Position numbers and translations under genes: made by a program. DNA of 64,000 bases from Tritrichomonas musculus (taxonomy: Eukaryota > Parabasalia > Tritrichomonadida > Tritrichomonadidae), in the NCBI GenBank assembly GCA_039105265.1, contig JAPFFF010000007.1:2108001-2172000 (forward strand), read 5' to 3'. Under the pieces are notes generated by a model. That model had not been told where the DNA came from, made no database searches, and saw only the letters and a list, made by a program, of their open reading frames with translations. Position 1 is the first letter of the stretch; every line of letters begins with the position of its first letter. Positions 40,701 to 49,200 of this stretch are shown in pieces.

Positions 40701-41697
40701 TCTTCAGTTATTGAAAGATATTAATCAAAGAAGTGAAGATTTAGCTGCAAAATATGATGAAACTATTTCAAAGCTTGAAAATGAATTAAACGAAACTCGT
40801 GCTAAGAAAGAAGAAGCTGAAAATGAAATTGCTTCTTATTCTGATTATAAATTGAGTCTTCAGCGTCAAAATGCTTCTTTAATAATTTCTGAAAGGACCT
40901 TGAAATTAAAACTTTCTTCTTTAACAGAACAACTTGAAAATGAAAGAAAAGGTTTCGATATGAAAGAAAGTAGTTTGAAAATGTCTCTTCAAAATCAATT
41001 GTCTAAAGAAACATCAATTGTTTCTGATGAATTAATGCAATTACGAATTTTAATATCAAATATTTCTGAAAAATATTTGAATATTTCAATTCACCCCAGC
41101 ACAGAAATCCAACGATTAAAACAAATATTTAGCAACGCAATTGAAATTAAATTTAATTCGAAAGAATTTAGAATTGTTAATGATATTTTGAAATTGAAAG
41201 AAAAATTGAATATTGGTGAAAACGTGCCAATTGTTGATTTCATTCAAGAGTTGAATGATAAAATTGTTGCACAAGACAAAATAATACAATCTGGAAATGA
41301 GAAAAATGATTCATTATTAAAAGAAAACGAAAAACTAAAAGCTGAATGTATTAAAACAGACATTTTCAAGAGGGAGAATTTAAGCTGGAAAGAATGGAGC
41401 CGTTCTCTTTTAAGGCAATTTTATCCAAGTACAACAAACGAATCCCCAATTGAAACAACAAAGAGTCAAATTGAAGAAATTATGTTTTCTTCTGTTTCTC
41501 AAAGAAGGTTGTTGAATAAAATAGATTTGTTAAGAAAAGAAAAAATATTGTTGACAACTAGAACTCAATTAGTGCTGCCTCAAAAGCCTAAAACTCACTA
41601 TAATGTTCAATCAAAGAGCTCAGCAATCACAATCAAATCTATTAGGCCAATTCTACTTGCTTTGGCTTGTGCTCATAGAATTCAAAATAATCTTTAA
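37792..41697 (+). CDS. Giant coiled-coil protein, trichomonad type, unknown function
   Basis: A 1301-residue protein that is coiled coil for most of its length, from about residue 50 to 1200 (RILLLQEKHAQDIQRLSQEL, heptads with Leu at a/d). Short non-coil breaks occur near residue 385 (SLPSNNNNFADDN), around 505-545 and around 755-790. The C-terminal part, with SWKEWSRSLL, SQIEEIMFSSVSQRRLLNK and then EKILL, parallels the end of the coiled-coil protein at 18042-21584. There is no signal peptide or membrane segment. AACTTTTT lies at 37716-37723, 69-76 bp upstream, and TCAATTGTG about 33 bp upstream. Probably a cytoskeletal, centrosomal or tethering scaffold; nothing more specific is visible. 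Confidence 0.85.
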   Translation: MNNPGFTGNLQLLDSDYDSSTNDSEPSITQETNESRGNFSSNIDNSFQVAELNDRILLLQEKHAQDIQRLSQELDEAKELAKRRKIELNNLVSQFQTQRESMEEKNRIESKELSQLRMAAHSFFAILSAKSSFSIESFDDAVKFVNNLSIDIISKNEKIAQLESKLTSSFENEQENNKSQQKYQEKQIKGKIRKTFEKMQKESDSKISSLMDSIKKLNKKKKQYQKIIKGQSEKILQLQQSIDQMTTPTQTNLSPASLISSTIGDSHPESTISILEAKNAIASTRLENSNNEIRNLTIKINDLEIQNNDLLSTVQKQEKSIDELRSDNEQLTKAFDEISEKYKIASQENQDFKDALISKETEIALLDTNLRETKIEYENLLSKQSLPSNNNNFADDNSDYKNCNLYNDAFSSISTLFENQSNEIQKVHLQRKELICQLQNANDFLGFCDKQIQKLISEKEVILDQKASYEKQTNQQKIQEKNDFLNAFNDVLLLLPQDVAEEVSQYENLELTRSQIFLKTVSKVVDYFSKRKNLNSSENDDLNKDNTGNEIDANKCKKLQELRKINATLMSHLSNTNRFLKKLSSTSRSISSNTNLNNDLVGTSRYDFELIRKECARIGSFIDEYEKKVKPENYPSIFDLASFDESTKSLLQFITSTADINEENDNEKEQLNQQGCTASQTPIKELISMFDSVLLTNSILSNQLDESKVTISFLQQNNELHKRESEALSTLQEWKRNHEREIDEIFQQISTLLPIPNPIYSGSSNYSNYNSEDSDQKEAAQNEGPKNTGNVFSEIISQISNSQQEVRNENEKLKSIILELEEKVNHSKNSQKQNNEKFCRKADKIIGTIEQNVIDRNEEYQIIIDGLQESIEKSRQEKEKIVTELTNKIKKLIKKKKLLKEKYDQLFNEKENIKSQLTTEINSLNEEIKKLTEMNDQLNQSNNLLQQNLQHKTAKKLIYKQKYEKLNTQNLQLLKDINQRSEDLAAKYDETISKLENELNETRAKKEEAENEIASYSDYKLSLQRQNASLIISERTLKLKLSSLTEQLENERKGFDMKESSLKMSLQNQLSKETSIVSDELMQLRILISNISEKYLNISIHPSTEIQRLKQIFSNAIEIKFNSKEFRIVNDILKLKEKLNIGENVPIVDFIQELNDKIVAQDKIIQSGNEKNDSLLKENEKLKAECIKTDIFKRENLSWKEWSRSLLRQFYPSTTNESPIETTKSQIEEIMFSSVSQRRLLNKIDLLRKEKILLTTRTQLVLPQKPKTHYNVQSKSSAITIKSIRPILLALACAHRIQNNL

Positions 41698-42129
41698 TAT
41701 TTTATTTTGTTAGTTTTTACTTATTAATTATGTTTTTTATTTATTTATATGTTTGAAATAAAAAATAATATCTTTTATTTTTTTTTTTTTTTTATAAATA
41801 TTATTTTTGATTGAAAACTCAGATCATTGCAAATCTTTAATATATATAATGTTTTGAATACAAAACGCTTTTTGAATATATAACACAATGCACCAGAATA
41901 AAATAAAAAAATTGATTAACTTACCATTAGATACAAATTAATAAACATAAACACCCAATAATACAAAAAATTCAAAAAAGGCAATGCTAATTATTATGAA
42001 ATACCATAATGCAAATAAATAATAGTGAAAATAATAATAAAAAAATAAATTGCATTTGTAAAATAGAAAGAACGGCATTTACATTAGAAAATAATATATA
42101 ATCATATCCTTATCTATCATAATAATCAT
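41698..42129. other. Convergent intergenic spacer
   Basis: About 430 bp between convergent genes, with a 15-base T run near 41780. Nothing else seen. Confidence 0.6.
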
Positions 42130-44160
42130 TTAAGCAGAAGGTGCAGGAAAATTCTTTTCTAAAACTTGTTTCGCTTGTGGGTGATTTAAATCAGCAGCCA
42201 TTTCAATAAATTTCTCTGCCTTTTCAAGGCTAGGCTCAACCAAATCTCCATTAAAGTATAAACTACCTAGCAAAAATGCAGCATTTGAATTTTTAGGAGC
42301 TGCTTTTTCTAAATATTGAATTCCTTCAGGAACATTGGCTTCTACGAACCAGCTTCCATTAACCATTAATTTTCCATATAAATATTGTGAATCTGCGTCG
42401 TTTTCGTCCGCTGCCTTTTTACAAATTTCAATAGCTTCAGTCAATTTTTCTAAGTCTTTTTGGCCTCCATCAAGATTTTCAAACATCCAAGCAGAATAAA
42501 TTTTTGCTGCAAGCAAGCTCCCGTCGTTTGCAGTTTCTTTAATCATTTCCAATGCTTTGTTGACATCAAGCTTGGCTCCTCCAGCGCCAATCGAAGTATA
42601 AAATGCAATACCAAGCTTTGACTTGATATCAGAAGGATCTTTCTTATAGTTAGATTTCAAAAGATCAAACTTCTGTTCGTATTCTGTAGGATCGATATTT
42701 AAATCAAATAATTTTTCAATCTCTGTATTTTTAGAATTAGGGAACATTGCAATTAATGCTTTTTTCAAGAAATTAAGCGACATAATCTTTAATTCTTTAG
42801 ATCCAACGACAGCCAATGCATAAGATATAGCTGGATCATTAAGATGAGCTTGGGAAATAAGTTTTCTAACAGCATTTGCGTTTTTACCTCGGCTAGATAA
42901 AAAGTATGCATATGAGATAATATATTTAGGTTTCATAATATGGAATTGTTCTGCATTTTTAATTCCTTTGTCATAAAATTGAATACACTCTTTTTCAACG
43001 TGATCAACATCTAAAGTTGATGATGAGTTTGGTAAATTCAAGAAATCACCTAGGCGAGTAGCATATTCTATAGAAGATTCTGGGTCATTGCTTTGAGAAG
43101 CAGCTCTCTTCAAATATTTTAATGCAAGATTTACATCTGGTGTTACTTGAACTCCATAAGATATATCTTTATCACCACAAAGAAGTTTTCCAAGCATAAC
43201 CATTGCTGATTCATTATCTAAATCAGCAGCTTTTTTCAAAAATAAGAAAGCTTCTCTCTTTTTGATTGCATTTCCTGATTTTTTTAAAATGTTAGAGAGC
43301 TCTAAACATGACTGTGAATCATTTTGGTTAGCAGCGAGTCTTAAATATTTCTCTGCTTCTTTCTCATTTTTCTTTTGGAAAAGGAGATATTTGCTATATT
43401 CGTGCTGAGCAATTGGAAAACCAAGATCAGCAGATTCTTTTAATAAGGAAATTGATTCCTCTTTGTTATCAATACTTTTAATAACTGAAAGTTGATATTT
43501 GCATAAACCGCTTTTGAGTTTAGATCCAATTTCCAAATATTTGGTGGCTTTCTCAACATCAGGTTTGCATCCAATTCCTTGAGTTAAAAAGGTTCCAACC
43601 GTTTCACATGATGTCACATTTCCATTTTCTGCTGATAAGCAAAAGTAATGAAGAGCCTTGCTCATATCTGATGGAAAACGTTTACCTGTATAATATTCAA
43701 GGGCAAGCTCAAATTGCGCTATCTCTAAATTATGGTCAGCAGCATAAGTTAAATACTTAAGAGATTGATCCAAATCTTTTTCAACATGAAAACCATTTTT
43801 TAAAAAAGTGCTATACATATAACAAGCAGTAGGATGATTGCCTTCTGCAGCAAGTTTAATGTAGTGAACTCCTTTTTCATTATCAGGCACTTTTTTATTT
43901 TCATTTGAAAGATAATAAGAACCAAGCTCATATTGTGCCTCTCGATCACCTAAATCAGCTTTTTCTTTTAATGTTTCAATTTTTGATATTGAATTCGATT
44001 GCGAAAAGAATCTTATGTATTTTGAGTCATTTTTAAAAGATTGATTAAATGTAAATTGATTGGGTAAAACAGAGCAAACAGATGAAAAATCTACTTTTTT
44101 AGGAATAAAATTTTTAAGAGGTATTGCTGAAAAATGTTTTGAGCTGATATTACTTAACAT
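42130..44160 (-). CDS. Sel1-repeat protein, long copy
   Basis: A 676-residue protein built of about 12 Sel1-like repeats, a TPR-like helical fold for protein binding (AQYELGSYYLS, SCETVGTFLTQGIG, AQHEYSKYLLF, SQYLYGKLMVNG, AAFLLGSLYFNGD). The first about 60 residues are repeat-free and begin MLSN, with IRFFSQ further on. Trichomonad hydrogenosomal presequences often begin ML(S/A), so organelle targeting is possible but weakly supported. It shares about 330 residues with the shorter gene directly upstream (44336-45487); the two are tandem duplicates. The stop is TAAA. It resembles adaptor proteins of ER-associated degradation or signalling; the exact role is unknown. Confidence 0.9.
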   Translation of the reverse strand: MLSNISSKHFSAIPLKNFIPKKVDFSSVCSVLPNQFTFNQSFKNDSKYIRFFSQSNSISKIETLKEKADLGDREAQYELGSYYLSNENKKVPDNEKGVHYIKLAAEGNHPTACYMYSTFLKNGFHVEKDLDQSLKYLTYAADHNLEIAQFELALEYYTGKRFPSDMSKALHYFCLSAENGNVTSCETVGTFLTQGIGCKPDVEKATKYLEIGSKLKSGLCKYQLSVIKSIDNKEESISLLKESADLGFPIAQHEYSKYLLFQKKNEKEAEKYLRLAANQNDSQSCLELSNILKKSGNAIKKREAFLFLKKAADLDNESAMVMLGKLLCGDKDISYGVQVTPDVNLALKYLKRAASQSNDPESSIEYATRLGDFLNLPNSSSTLDVDHVEKECIQFYDKGIKNAEQFHIMKPKYIISYAYFLSSRGKNANAVRKLISQAHLNDPAISYALAVVGSKELKIMSLNFLKKALIAMFPNSKNTEIEKLFDLNIDPTEYEQKFDLLKSNYKKDPSDIKSKLGIAFYTSIGAGGAKLDVNKALEMIKETANDGSLLAAKIYSAWMFENLDGGQKDLEKLTEAIEICKKAADENDADSQYLYGKLMVNGSWFVEANVPEGIQYLEKAAPKNSNAAFLLGSLYFNGDLVEPSLEKAEKFIEMAADLNHPQAKQVLEKNFPAPSA

Positions 44161-44335
44161 TTAATTTCTAATTCAATTGACTAATTATCTGGTCGGACAA
44201 ATCAGAATTCAAACTCTAGCTTGTGAAAAAGGACGGTTTATTAATCCTTCCTTTGTCAAAAGGAGATCATAAAAAATCAAAAACAAAGATTGACTCGCAT
44301 TTTATTAAGCAAATTTTTAGTCAATACTACCATTT

Positions 44336-45487
44336 TTAATGAAGAAGCAGTTCATTATCAGCAAAATTCAAAAATGTCAATGATATACCATTCTCATAAT
44401 CAACTGGTTCAACAATTTCATTGTTGCGCTCATTTTGCTTCATTGATTCATCATCTTTAATATCCAAATTAGTTATATTTGGATAATCGTAAGGAGAAGG
44501 TTCTCTTTCAAATATTTTCCCAACTCGAAGCATTGATTCTTCATGCCCTAAGTCTGCTGCTTTTTCTAGATAGAATAAAGCTTCTTTTTTTCTTTTTTCA
44601 TCGTTTGATCGGATTAAGAGCTCAGAAAGATTAAAGCAAGATTCTGGGTCATTTTGATTTGCAGCTAATCTGAAATATATTTCAGCTTCTATGAGGTTTT
44701 TCTCTACTGAAAGTAAATATCTACCATATTCTCTTTGAGCTATACTATATCCAAGATCTGCAGATTCTTTAAGGAAGCGAATAGATTCTTTTTTATCATC
44801 AATCTTATACATAATTGAAAGCTGATACTTGCAATATTTACAATTTAAACTTGACCCAAGTTGATAATATTTTATCGCAAGCTCCTTATTATGCTTACAT
44901 CCAATCCCTTGAATCAAAAGAGTCCCTGCTGTTTCACATGAAGAAGCATTACCATTATTTGCCGATAGACAAAAATACTGAAGTGCCTTATACATATCTT
45001 GGGGATAAGAGTTGCCAGTGTAATACTCAAAAGCTAATTTGCTTTGCGCAATTTCTAAATTATGATCAGCAGCGAAAGTTATAAATTTCAGCGATTCACT
45101 TAAATTTTTTTGGACATATAAACCATATTTCAAATATTCGCTATATGTATAACAAGCAATGACATGATTATGTTCTGCAGCATTTTTAATATACTGAATT
45201 CCTTTCATATCATCAAATGATAAATAGTAAGATCCGAGTTCAAATTGGGCATTAAAATCGCCCAGGCTAGATTTTTCTTTCAAAATTTCAATTTTTGATT
45301 TTGGAAAACCATGTGAAAAATGTCTTTGGAATTTCTGATGATTTATATTTTTAAAATTGAAAGGCTCATTAATATTAAATTGATTTGATAGAATACTATG
45401 AAATGACAAAAAGTCAATGCTTTTTGGCATGAAATTAATGGGTAATGGCGTAGTTATCAATTGTTTAAGGTCTAATTTGGCAATCAT
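44336..45487 (-). CDS. Sel1-repeat protein, short tandem paralogue
   Basis: A 383-residue protein with about 8 Sel1 repeats, aligning with the first half of its neighbour at 42130-44160 (AADHNLEIAQ, KALQYFCLSANNGNASSCET, QGIGCKHN, YFRLAANQNDPESC are close matches). It lacks the neighbour's last four or five repeats and instead ends in a unique acidic tail of about 50 residues (DIKDDESMKQNERNNEIVEP). The N-terminal leader is also kept in diverged form (FMPKSIDFLSFHSILSNQFN). Spacing to the next gene is 175 bp. The shorter end looks like loss after duplication, though the frame is intact and probably functional. Confidence 0.88.
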   Translation of the reverse strand: MIAKLDLKQLITTPLPINFMPKSIDFLSFHSILSNQFNINEPFNFKNINHQKFQRHFSHGFPKSKIEILKEKSSLGDFNAQFELGSYYLSFDDMKGIQYIKNAAEHNHVIACYTYSEYLKYGLYVQKNLSESLKFITFAADHNLEIAQSKLAFEYYTGNSYPQDMYKALQYFCLSANNGNASSCETAGTLLIQGIGCKHNKELAIKYYQLGSSLNCKYCKYQLSIMYKIDDKKESIRFLKESADLGYSIAQREYGRYLLSVEKNLIEAEIYFRLAANQNDPESCFNLSELLIRSNDEKRKKEALFYLEKAADLGHEESMLRVGKIFEREPSPYDYPNITNLDIKDDESMKQNERNNEIVEPVDYENGISLTFLNFADNELLLH

Positions 45488-45745
45488 TTTGATATCTTTT
45501 TATTAATATTTTTTCTAAACTTTACATTTTATTCTATCAAAAATTCATTATTTTCTAACAAATTTTGAATCAACAAATATTTTTAGCTAAAAATAAGATT
45601 TACTCATCTTTCTTAGCATATTCATTGCCTTGTTTAAACAGCGACTTTCAACATTAATAGAAATAGAATATTTAGTAAAATTAGCGCCTTTCTGTAAAAT
45701 ATAATTTACTTTTTTTTTTTTCAAAGTTTTTGTTAATTGCATTTT

Positions 45746-45753
45746 AACTTTTT
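45746..45753 (+). promoter_or_regulatory. AACTTTTT upstream motif
   Basis: Lies 30-37 bp before the ATG at 45783; TCATATTTA follows closer to the start, at about 45775. Confidence 0.3.
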
Positions 45754-45782
45754 CTTACAAAAAATTATAACTATCATATTTA

Positions 45783-46061
45783 ATGGAAGAACCTTTTCTA
45801 GAAGAAATTCGCTCGCTCGAAAGACAAGCTTTTGTTAATTATATAACAGTTGTTGATAAAAATGGTTTTTCAATCGCTTCTACAGGAACCGCAAATAAAT
45901 CTGTTGCAGCATCTGTTCGTGAAGTTCAAAATTGTATTGAACAAATGTTCCCTAAATCAAATGAAGTCAAAGTTGTTGTTGAAGGTAGTGAAAAATCTGT
46001 GATTATTGGTGAAAAAAATGGAAATCTCGTTGGCGTCCAAATCAGCAAAGAAATGTTCTAA
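45783..46061 (+). CDS. Roadblock/LC7-superfamily protein, LAMTOR5 (HBXIP)-like
   Basis: A 92-residue single-domain protein with the roadblock alpha/beta layout: N-terminal helix, strand ITVVDKNGFSIASTGT, helix SVAASVREVQNCIEQMF, then strands KVVVEGSEKSVIIGEKN and LVGVQISKE. Length and the 'D-x-x-G-x-x-x-x-x-x-G' turn match LAMTOR5, a subunit of the Ragulator scaffold that anchors Rag GTPases and TORC1 on lysosomes, better than dynein roadblock chains. Which roadblock subfamily it is remains uncertain without a profile search. The start is the only ATG of the frame and the stop reads TAAA. It lies divergent to the Sel1 genes. Confidence 0.75.
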   Translation: MEEPFLEEIRSLERQAFVNYITVVDKNGFSIASTGTANKSVAASVREVQNCIEQMFPKSNEVKVVVEGSEKSVIIGEKNGNLVGVQISKEMF

Positions 46062-46253
46062 ATTCATATAGTGTTTATAAATATATTTTTGATTTGTTTA
46101 AATAAACTGTATTTTCCCCTGAAAATATTCCTGCTACTACTGACAATTTATTAATTTTATTCAATTCATCTTATGAACATAAGTAAATATAAATTAAAAT
46201 ATATTTAAAGTAATATTTATAAATAAATAATTAAATATAAGTAAAAACAAATG

Positions 46254-49200
46254 TTAGTTTGTTTCTTCTGTTTCGATATCAACTAATCCCAAATTTACTT
46301 GTCTCGTAGTTTCTGGAGTTTGTTCATCTATACTCCTATTTCTCTTTCTTTTTTGTATCACAATGACGATTATTCCAACAATAATAACTACAAATGCAAC
46401 AGAACCAATAACTATTCCCGCAATAGCTGATGGACCTAACGTTTTGAATGATCTATGAGTTGGCTTTTGTGTTGGAAGTTTCATCTGGTCAGTAAATAAA
46501 ATTCCATTAATATAGTAACTACCCGTTCCAATGACAGATACAATTGGTGGAATGCCATCATATTTATCATCGTGCTTTGATGATTCTTGATAAAAATCAT
46601 GCCTACCATATTCAACAACTATTTTTTCAGTTAAATTTGATAGAGGCCCAACCCATGTTGAACTTGGAAAGATCATAAAACAGTTACCGCCATCAACCTG
46701 TGTTAAATCAAATTTCAATAAAGGAATCTGTTCGATTGTCATTTCGTGATTTGGAAGCTCAACACTCAAAATTGATTTAGAATTATTTGAACTTCCAAGG
46801 AGAGTTGAAATAGAGACAGATTTTCCTTGAACAAGTTGAGACAAATTAAATTTTACAAATTTTTCTATATCTTCGGAGTTTTCGAATGAATAGGCATGCA
46901 ATTCTGAAATTGATTCCATAATAATTCTAGATAAAGACCTTTTACCCATTATAGTTAATGATTGCGAAGCAGTGAGAAGATTATATTGGCTTAATGCAAA
47001 AGAGCTTTCAATATCAATTGTTAAACTAATTTGGCTTAATGAGCATTTTAATAATGGAAAGCTTTCATTAATATCTTTATTATCTATTTCATCATTGTAG
47101 TTATCATCAATACTCAGTGGTTCTAGGCAACCATCAATCATTGTATTTTCGAGATGTAATGTGTGAAATTTCAGATCAGCTGTTTTATTTACACCAATAG
47201 GTCTAATCGAAACAGATATAAATCGGTGATTTAGAGGAACAACTGGAGTTGAATCCGCAGTTTCTAGGTCAACAAATTGAATTGATTTATTAGATTTCGT
47301 GTCTGCTGTATCAGATGAAAGCGTAAAAGACTTAACTGAAAAGTCATTCAATCTGAAGTAAGGTCTGTAACTTGGGGAAGAACCGAAAATAATATATGTT
47401 ATATGTCTTGTTGGATTTGATTTAATTGTGGCAGTTATTGATTCTGGATCAAATGGAATAATGGGCCCAATTGTCTTACACAGAGTTGAACAATTAGTGA
47501 TAATATCATCACATATGCAATATTTTATCTTAAAAGTAGAAAGGATGTCATTTATGTAAAGGAATCCAATACCATTGTGAAATATAGTTGGCGGATTGTT
47601 TGTATAAACATCATCAACAACTTTTCCTTGAAGATATAAAGTTTTATCACTATGATAGATTTCTATTTTGGATGAAACATCTTCAATTTTAGAGTTCCAT
47701 TGATCAGGAAATTCGATATATGCTGCATCACTTGAAATTCGGCTCACATCAAAACGAAGATCTGGAATATCAACAAGGCTTTTTGGCTGATCTTTAAGGA
47801 GAAGTATTTTTAAAGGTGAATCTTTTGAAGTTCCATATTCACTAGAAATATTAGCTGGTGTATGCAATAATAATGAGAGATCCAATTTGTATGAAATATT
47901 ATATTCTTCTGAACAAAGATCAATCTGTTGATTTGAAAGAATAATAATCGTGGATATAATTGTACTACACGAAATATTGCACATTTGAGTTGGAGATGCA
48001 AAAATTAAGTTTTGTGGAAATCTTAATAATGTAAAAACATCGGTATCAACAGATTCAGATGAAATTGTTAATGTTGCTGTGTTTGGTATGATGAAATCAA
48101 GCGAGCTGAATAAAGCTGTTGCAAAATTTATGTATAGATTTGAGACTTCTTCTGGAGCTTTAATTATAAATACTAAATTAGATAATCTACAAACAACATT
48201 TTTGTTTGGCATAAGGTCTTTACTAGTTGTTTCTAAAGTCAGGTATGCAATTTGATTTTTTTCTTTGTCAGAGTCTTTAAGATTTAAAAAATCGCCTGGC
48301 TGAATGTCAAAACTCGTCCTATTGAAAAGAGAATACTCAAGATATGGATTGTTTGCTATTGATGATCCAAATATTGTGAAATTAACATATTCAATTGGGA
48401 TCATTTTAACAGTACTAGATATGACTTCTTTTGTAAATGGCAAAACTGGCCCCAATTCAGGTTTGCAAACATCGAAGCAATCAAATGTTTGATTAACATC
48501 ATAACAAAGACAATAGTTGTTATAGAAAAGAGTATTCAATGAATTAAAATAAACACTTTTATCACCAATGACGCGAATTGGATTAGCTGTTATGAATTCA
48601 AAATCAACTGATATAACATCAACAATTGTTGAGCGAGCATTTATTGAAAAATGAGTTAATTCATCTGTGATATTTTGAGAATTAAAAAATGTGATAATTG
48701 AGTGATTAGATTGATCATTTTCCCCGACAATAAATGTGTAATTAATACGATCTTCATAAAGAGTTCCGGTTTCATTGTTCATTGGGCCAAAACAAACAGT
48801 AGAATCACTATTTGATACAAACAGAATTTCTTGAGTATTAAAAAAACTAAATTCGAAAGTTTGATTGTTGATTAAAATTGCTTTTTCAATCGGATATAAA
48901 TCAAAAGTTATATACTTGGGTATTTTAATATAAACATAATTGCATATTGGTTTGTCATCAAGAAAATTAGATAAATTTCCTTGAATAATTAAACTATTAT
49001 AATCAAGAGTAAGATTATGACATTTGAAAGAACAGTTAATTAATGAATTGCGTAGGATTACATTACACAATTCGAGCTTTTCTTCAAGATTGAACGCATT
49101 TATAATGATATTTGTAAACTTTTGGGTTGTTCCATCAGAAAAATTAGAATAATTAAATAAAACCGTTTGATTAACATTTTCTGAAATTATATGAAATGAT

